A stretch of DNA of 64,000 bases, taken from Pyronema omphalodes (taxonomy: Eukaryota; Ascomycota; Pezizomycetes; Pezizales; Pyronemataceae). The notes beneath the pieces are model-generated. The model was not told the DNA's origin, made no database searches, and saw only the letters and a program-made list of their open reading frames with translations. The stretch covers positions 372,001 to 436,000 of the forward strand of contig JAJJXM010000043.1 of NCBI GenBank assembly GCA_024516155.1, read 5' to 3'. Each line of letters opens with the position of its first letter. The first letter of the stretch is position 1. Below, one piece after another: positions 60,647-64,000 of this stretch. Both the position numbers and the translations under genes were made by a program.

Positions 60647-62452
60647 ATGGCTCCCATGAAGCCTCCCCCCCCTCCGCGCTTCGGCCTCACCTCCGAAATG
60701 CGCACCTTCAGCGGCAGCAACTCCTCCAGAGTGTCCACTCCCGCCCCAGCGTCCGCAGACGACGTGTTCGGCGCGTCTGCCCCCGACACCCCTACGCGTG
60801 CGAGCAAGAACTTGCCGCTAGGTACCACGCCCGGTTCTGGATGGTTATCCAGCAGCCCTCTATCCTCGTGCCCCAGCACGGTCAAAAAACGAGCCCACGT
60901 CGCGGCCTTCGGGTCTGCCATGGGACACGAACTGCGCTCTGCCCCAGCAGTCGGCACACAAGCCTCGCCGCTGGTCAGCTCGACCCTGCTTGAACAGCTG
61001 TCTGCTCGCCTGGCAGCCACGGAAACCCGTATGCGCGCGCTGGAGGAAAAGCTCAGCCAGCAAGACTCCCGTCCCTGCTCGTGCCCGGCGTCGCAAGTCG
61101 CCCGCACCGCCCCCCGCACCTCTCCTACCACCCGTGCAACCGCCTCCACCGCCTCCCAGAAGTCTGCCCCAGCAGAAAGCAACAAACCCGCAGCTCTGGC
61201 GGCCACTAAACCCCGCGCACACGCCCTCCCCGCCGTACAGGCCCCGGTGGGCACCTCCAAGCTCACCGCTGCCCAGTCCTACGCGGCTATGCTTCGTAAC
61301 AACCTCCCGGAGCTCCCCCCTCCTCCTCCTGCGCCCGCTTGGCAAACATTCCAAACCAAGCAGCAAAAGAAGCAAGCCCAACGGCTTAACAACCCGTTCT
61401 CCCCGGAGAAAAATCTCGCCACCGAAGATAGACGTATCATCTTCACTCGTCAGGACGGAGCTCGCCCCTCCCCCAAACCGGATCAAGACTTCACGGCGGC
61501 AGTCAATGTGTGCCTGCACCTCCGAGGAGCACCTCAATTCCACCGCCTCGCCAAAGTCTCCCGCAACAGCAAGGGGACTATCACCGCTACCACAGTCCCC
61601 GGAGTGAGCGCATCCACCATTGTTGGTTGCTACCGTAACGAAATATTGAACGCCATGCGGGAAGTAGATCGTGCTGTAGTTGACGTCCGTCCTATGGAAA
61701 AGTGGGTAAAACTGAAAGTCCACGGAATCCCACTCAATCGTTTCTTGGGAAGGGGACCCAACGGTCTCCGCAAGATGGAACTCGAGCTCCAGGCGAATCA
61801 TGAAGGGCTGGAAATCGTTCCTGGTGCCCGCTGGTTGGGTAAACGCAGCACCATCCGTGACCGCCTTGAAAGAGGCGAAATCCAATCGTCGTCAGCAGTT
61901 TTCGTGGTCAAAGGCTCCCCCGCAGCACAGATGCTGATGTCCCGTGGGGCACTCCTGGGATCCACAAGGTACCGAGTAGAATTGTTTAACCATGAAGGCC
62001 CTGACAGCCAGTGTGCGGGTTGCCTCAAATGGGGACACATTCGCGAGCGGTGCACCACCCCCGCCGTTCTTCGCTGTCGCTTCTGTGGCCAGAACCACTC
62101 TTCCGACGCCCACGCATGCGGTATGGAGGGATGCTCCGTACCCAAAGGACTCCCCTGCCAGCACTCTAAGGCTGCAGCCCGCTGCGTCAACTGTCGTGGC
62201 AACCATTATGCCAACTCCCGCATCTGTCCTTCTCGCATAGAAGCGGTTGCCCTCGCCAGGCAACTCCGTCATTCCTCCTCCGGATCGCAGGCTTCCACCT
62301 CCACCACTGCGAATACCACCACCGCCGATGCCTCGAACCCCGAAGCCTCCCAAGAGCCCACGGAGTCGTCAATTCAACCCTCCCCCCGCCCCGATGCCAT
62401 ACTGTCCGACCCGGACGAAATGGTTGATGCCGTTGTGCCAGACAACAATTAA
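60647..62452 (+). CDS. LINE ORF1 (Gag-like RNA-binding protein with CCHC knuckles)
   Basis: 601 residues, single exon. The N-terminal 110 residues are Ser/Pro-rich. A coiled-coil (TLLEQLSARLAATETRMRAL) near residues 110-140 could trimerise the protein. A basic Pro/Ala-rich linker leads to an RRM-like region (FTAAVNVCLHLRGAPQFHRL ... WVKLKVHGIPLNRFLG). Three zinc knuckles follow: CAGCLKWGHIRERC, CRFCGQNHSSDAHAC and CVNCRGNHYANSRIC. This is the ORF1 architecture of fungal and animal I/Tad1-type non-LTR elements; the protein binds element RNA to form the retrotransposition particle. The frame is fully intact and GC-rich relative to the surroundings, which suggests a young copy. The stop TAA overlaps the ORF2 start codon. 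Confidence 0.92.
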   Translation: MAPMKPPPPPRFGLTSEMRTFSGSNSSRVSTPAPASADDVFGASAPDTPTRASKNLPLGTTPGSGWLSSSPLSSCPSTVKKRAHVAAFGSAMGHELRSAPAVGTQASPLVSSTLLEQLSARLAATETRMRALEEKLSQQDSRPCSCPASQVARTAPRTSPTTRATASTASQKSAPAESNKPAALAATKPRAHALPAVQAPVGTSKLTAAQSYAAMLRNNLPELPPPPPAPAWQTFQTKQQKKQAQRLNNPFSPEKNLATEDRRIIFTRQDGARPSPKPDQDFTAAVNVCLHLRGAPQFHRLAKVSRNSKGTITATTVPGVSASTIVGCYRNEILNAMREVDRAVVDVRPMEKWVKLKVHGIPLNRFLGRGPNGLRKMELELQANHEGLEIVPGARWLGKRSTIRDRLERGEIQSSSAVFVVKGSPAAQMLMSRGALLGSTRYRVELFNHEGPDSQCAGCLKWGHIRERCTTPAVLRCRFCGQNHSSDAHACGMEGCSVPKGLPCQHSKAAARCVNCRGNHYANSRICPSRIEAVALARQLRHSSSGSQASTSTTANTTTADASNPEASQEPTESSIQPSPRPDAILSDPDEMVDAVVPDNN

Positions 62453-64000
62453 TGCTGAAACACCTCAAAGTGTTTCAGCTTAATTGCCGTAAGAGCGGTG
62501 AGGTTCTTACGGCGGCAATGGAGAGTGGTGTGGAACTGGAGGCGGACTTGGTACTCATCCAAGAACCCCCCACGTTCCAGGGATGGAGGCACCCCGCCTT
62601 CGACTTCATATGGGGAGGTCGAGTGCTCACGGGTGTCCGGAAGGACTCGGTATGGACGGTCCGCGTTCGGGAAGACTTGGGAAGAGAAGGAGAAGGGGAT
62701 GTCCAGGTTCTTGACGTTGTTTGCCGAGGTCACCGCCAAATACGCATCGTGAATGTCTACGATGCTGTCCGAACGGCTGATAACACAAGACCTGCAAGGT
62801 TGGTAACGTGGTCACGAATTATCACACCAGGCACGATCCTCGCCGGGGACTTCAACGCCCACAGTAGGAGATGGAACCCCTACTGCGACCAACCGATCCA
62901 CCACGCCTTTCTAGAGGAGCTCATGGACGAACATGATTTGCGGTACGTCGGGGATGGGCTCGAAACCCACTCCCAGAGCGGGCAGCGACGGATAAGCGTG
63001 ATTGATCTGGTCTTTGCCACGATGGAGGTAGCCCCCCATGTATTGGCTCGCCGTCTCGACGACCCCAAGCATGCTACCACGTCAGACCATGAAGCCATCT
63101 GGTGGGAGGTCATGTCGGTAGTGGAACCGGAGGACTATGACGCGCCAACTCGTGGTTGGGCGGTGGGGGAATTGCTGGAGAACGAGGACACGGTGCAGAA
63201 AGCGGCGTCAGACTGGCACCGTCGAAGCGAACGCAGGCCACCGCTGTCCAGTCGTTGCTCAACGGAAGAGGTGGAAGCTGAGGCGATTTGGATCAGGGAA
63301 CAGCTCACGGAGCTGCTTGATGAACATGCCAGGAGGGTGCGCATCACCGCTCGCTCCAAACGGTGGTGGGGGGCGGACATCAAAGCAGCCCGCAGCAGGT
63401 ATGGCCGCATTCGCCGCGCTGCCAAACAGGGCCGCGCCACGACAGAGCAGGAAGTAGAAGCGAGGAACTCCTACAACAAGATTCAACGTTCCCGCAAGCG
63501 TTCGTGCTGGGGCACTTTTCTCGAGACCGCTAATGGTGACGCAGTTTGGCAGGTCCTACGTTCTACCACCCCCCGCACTACCACGGTGGTGGGCAGCCTC
63601 ACTGACGAAAACGGCAACACCGCGGACGACGAGCAGGCTAAACGAGGAATGTTGGCTGCTGTCTCTTTCCCTCCCCCGAATGCGTACCGCACCCGCTGGA
63701 GATTCTGCTCCCCCAACCCCGGGCAAGGCTATAAGATGGTTACCGAAGATCTTGTCTCGGAAGCTATCTCTCGCCAAAGCAATTCCAAAGCACCTGGCAA
63801 AGACTCCCTGGGAGTTCCCATCATTAAAGCTTTAATGAAATGGGACCCTAAGCGCATCACCGCCCTGGTCACGCAGTGCATCCGCCTGAGCTACCACCCG
63901 GCAGACTGGAAACTCGCCAAAGGAATCTGCATTCCCAAACCGGGGAAGCCCAGTTATGACAAGGCCAAGAATTTCCGGGTCATCTCGCTTCTCAGCTGCC
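62452..64000 (+). CDS. LINE ORF2 5' part: AP-type endonuclease and start of reverse transcriptase (cut by window)
   Basis: The frame is open from the ATG at 62452 to the window end (516 complete codons) with no stop. The EEP-type endonuclease has all expected motifs: FQLNCRKS (Asn), LVLIQEPP (Glu), ILAGDFNAHS (Asp and Asn), ISVIDLVFA (Asp) and TTSDHEAI (Asp-His). After a linker with WWGADIKAARSRYGRIRRAA the reverse transcriptase begins: SNSKAPGKDSLGVPIIKAL, then LAKGICIPKPGKP and KNFRVISLLSC, matching the N-terminal motifs of non-LTR reverse transcriptases. The catalytic YxDD box and the 3' end lie beyond the window. ORF2 provides target nicking and target-primed reverse transcription. Everything visible is intact, so this may be a live element. 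Confidence 0.95.
   Translation, partial: MLKHLKVFQLNCRKSGEVLTAAMESGVELEADLVLIQEPPTFQGWRHPAFDFIWGGRVLTGVRKDSVWTVRVREDLGREGEGDVQVLDVVCRGHRQIRIVNVYDAVRTADNTRPARLVTWSRIITPGTILAGDFNAHSRRWNPYCDQPIHHAFLEELMDEHDLRYVGDGLETHSQSGQRRISVIDLVFATMEVAPHVLARRLDDPKHATTSDHEAIWWEVMSVVEPEDYDAPTRGWAVGELLENEDTVQKAASDWHRRSERRPPLSSRCSTEEVEAEAIWIREQLTELLDEHARRVRITARSKRWWGADIKAARSRYGRIRRAAKQGRATTEQEVEARNSYNKIQRSRKRSCWGTFLETANGDAVWQVLRSTTPRTTTVVGSLTDENGNTADDEQAKRGMLAAVSFPPPNAYRTRWRFCSPNPGQGYKMVTEDLVSEAISRQSNSKAPGKDSLGVPIIKALMKWDPKRITALVTQCIRLSYHPADWKLAKGICIPKPGKPSYDKAKNFRVISLLSC

Larger units (their letters stand above)
60647..64000 (+). mobile_element. Non-LTR retrotransposon (I/Tad1-like LINE), 3' end outside window
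   Basis: ORF1 and ORF2 overlap by one base (TAATG). Both are intact. Knuckle-bearing ORF1 with an AP-endonuclease ORF2 fits the Tad1/I group common in filamentous ascomycetes. The boundaries are unknown: the 5' end is somewhere after about 60280 and the 3' end is cut. Whether the LINE-tail fragments at 5474, 6061 and 40980 derive from this family cannot be tested here. Confidence 0.85.

Noticed and set aside
60860..61885. 341-codon minus-strand frame inside LINE ORF1
   Set aside because: GC-rich antisense shadow of ORF1; no domain of its own.

Overview
The window is nuclear DNA of a filamentous ascomycete (Pezizomycotina). The protein-coding genes carry short GT-AG introns (mostly 45-90 nt, often with a CTAAC/CTAAT branch site). 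Several gene families are fungal: the ERMES subunit Mdm34, elongation factor methyltransferase Efm6, an Aim19-like protein, a HeLo-like/NACHT/ankyrin NLR and a Cce1/Ydc2-type resolvase relative. I cannot name the species from sequence alone. All exon structures were rebuilt by hand from splice signals, reading-frame continuity and family similarity; no alignment program was run.

Layout. 1-2600: satellites only. 2604-3417: Aim19-like gene. 3418-7159: gene-poor, with two short LINE-derived insertions and one coding relic. 7160-10694: five-exon NLR on the minus strand. 11964-13223: TatD-type nuclease. 15175-16977: seven-exon PP2C phosphatase. 16978-21132: repeats and a hairpin. 21133-27445: a compact cluster of a GNAT acetyltransferase, Efm6, an alpha/beta hydrolase and a vacuolar amino-acid transporter. 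27490-35840: a segmental tandem duplication of about 4.1 kb carrying two copies of an unrecognised Ser/Ala-rich gene, with a third partial unit. 36229-38789: a coiled-coil gene whose core is a 15-bp in-frame minisatellite. 38790-42131: very repeat-rich, with a LINE tail flanked by a target-site duplication. 42132-43571: MDM34. 43572-47564: repeats. 47565-49528: glutathione reductase GLR1. 49529-52604: repeats. 52605-54068: SWIM/RING protein. 54658-56065: SAP-like, probably mitochondrial protein. 57088-58224: Cce1-like protein that has apparently lost its catalytic acids. 59360-60275: a gene with an in-frame stop. 60647-64000: 5' part of an intact LINE retrotransposon (ORF1 plus the start of ORF2), cut by the window edge.

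The conserved genes are housekeeping and do not form a pathway cluster. A mitochondrial theme recurs (Aim19-like, Mdm34, SAP-like protein, Cce1-like protein), but this may be chance. Between the genes the DNA is unusually rich in microsatellites, minisatellites and long G/C homopolymers. The most interesting points are the probable resolvase pseudoenzyme, the LINE-tail insertions (one only 51 bp long with a perfect 14-bp target-site duplication), the stop-start overlap (TAATG) between the LINE ORFs, the duplicated orphan genes, and the LEKER single-helix minisatellite.
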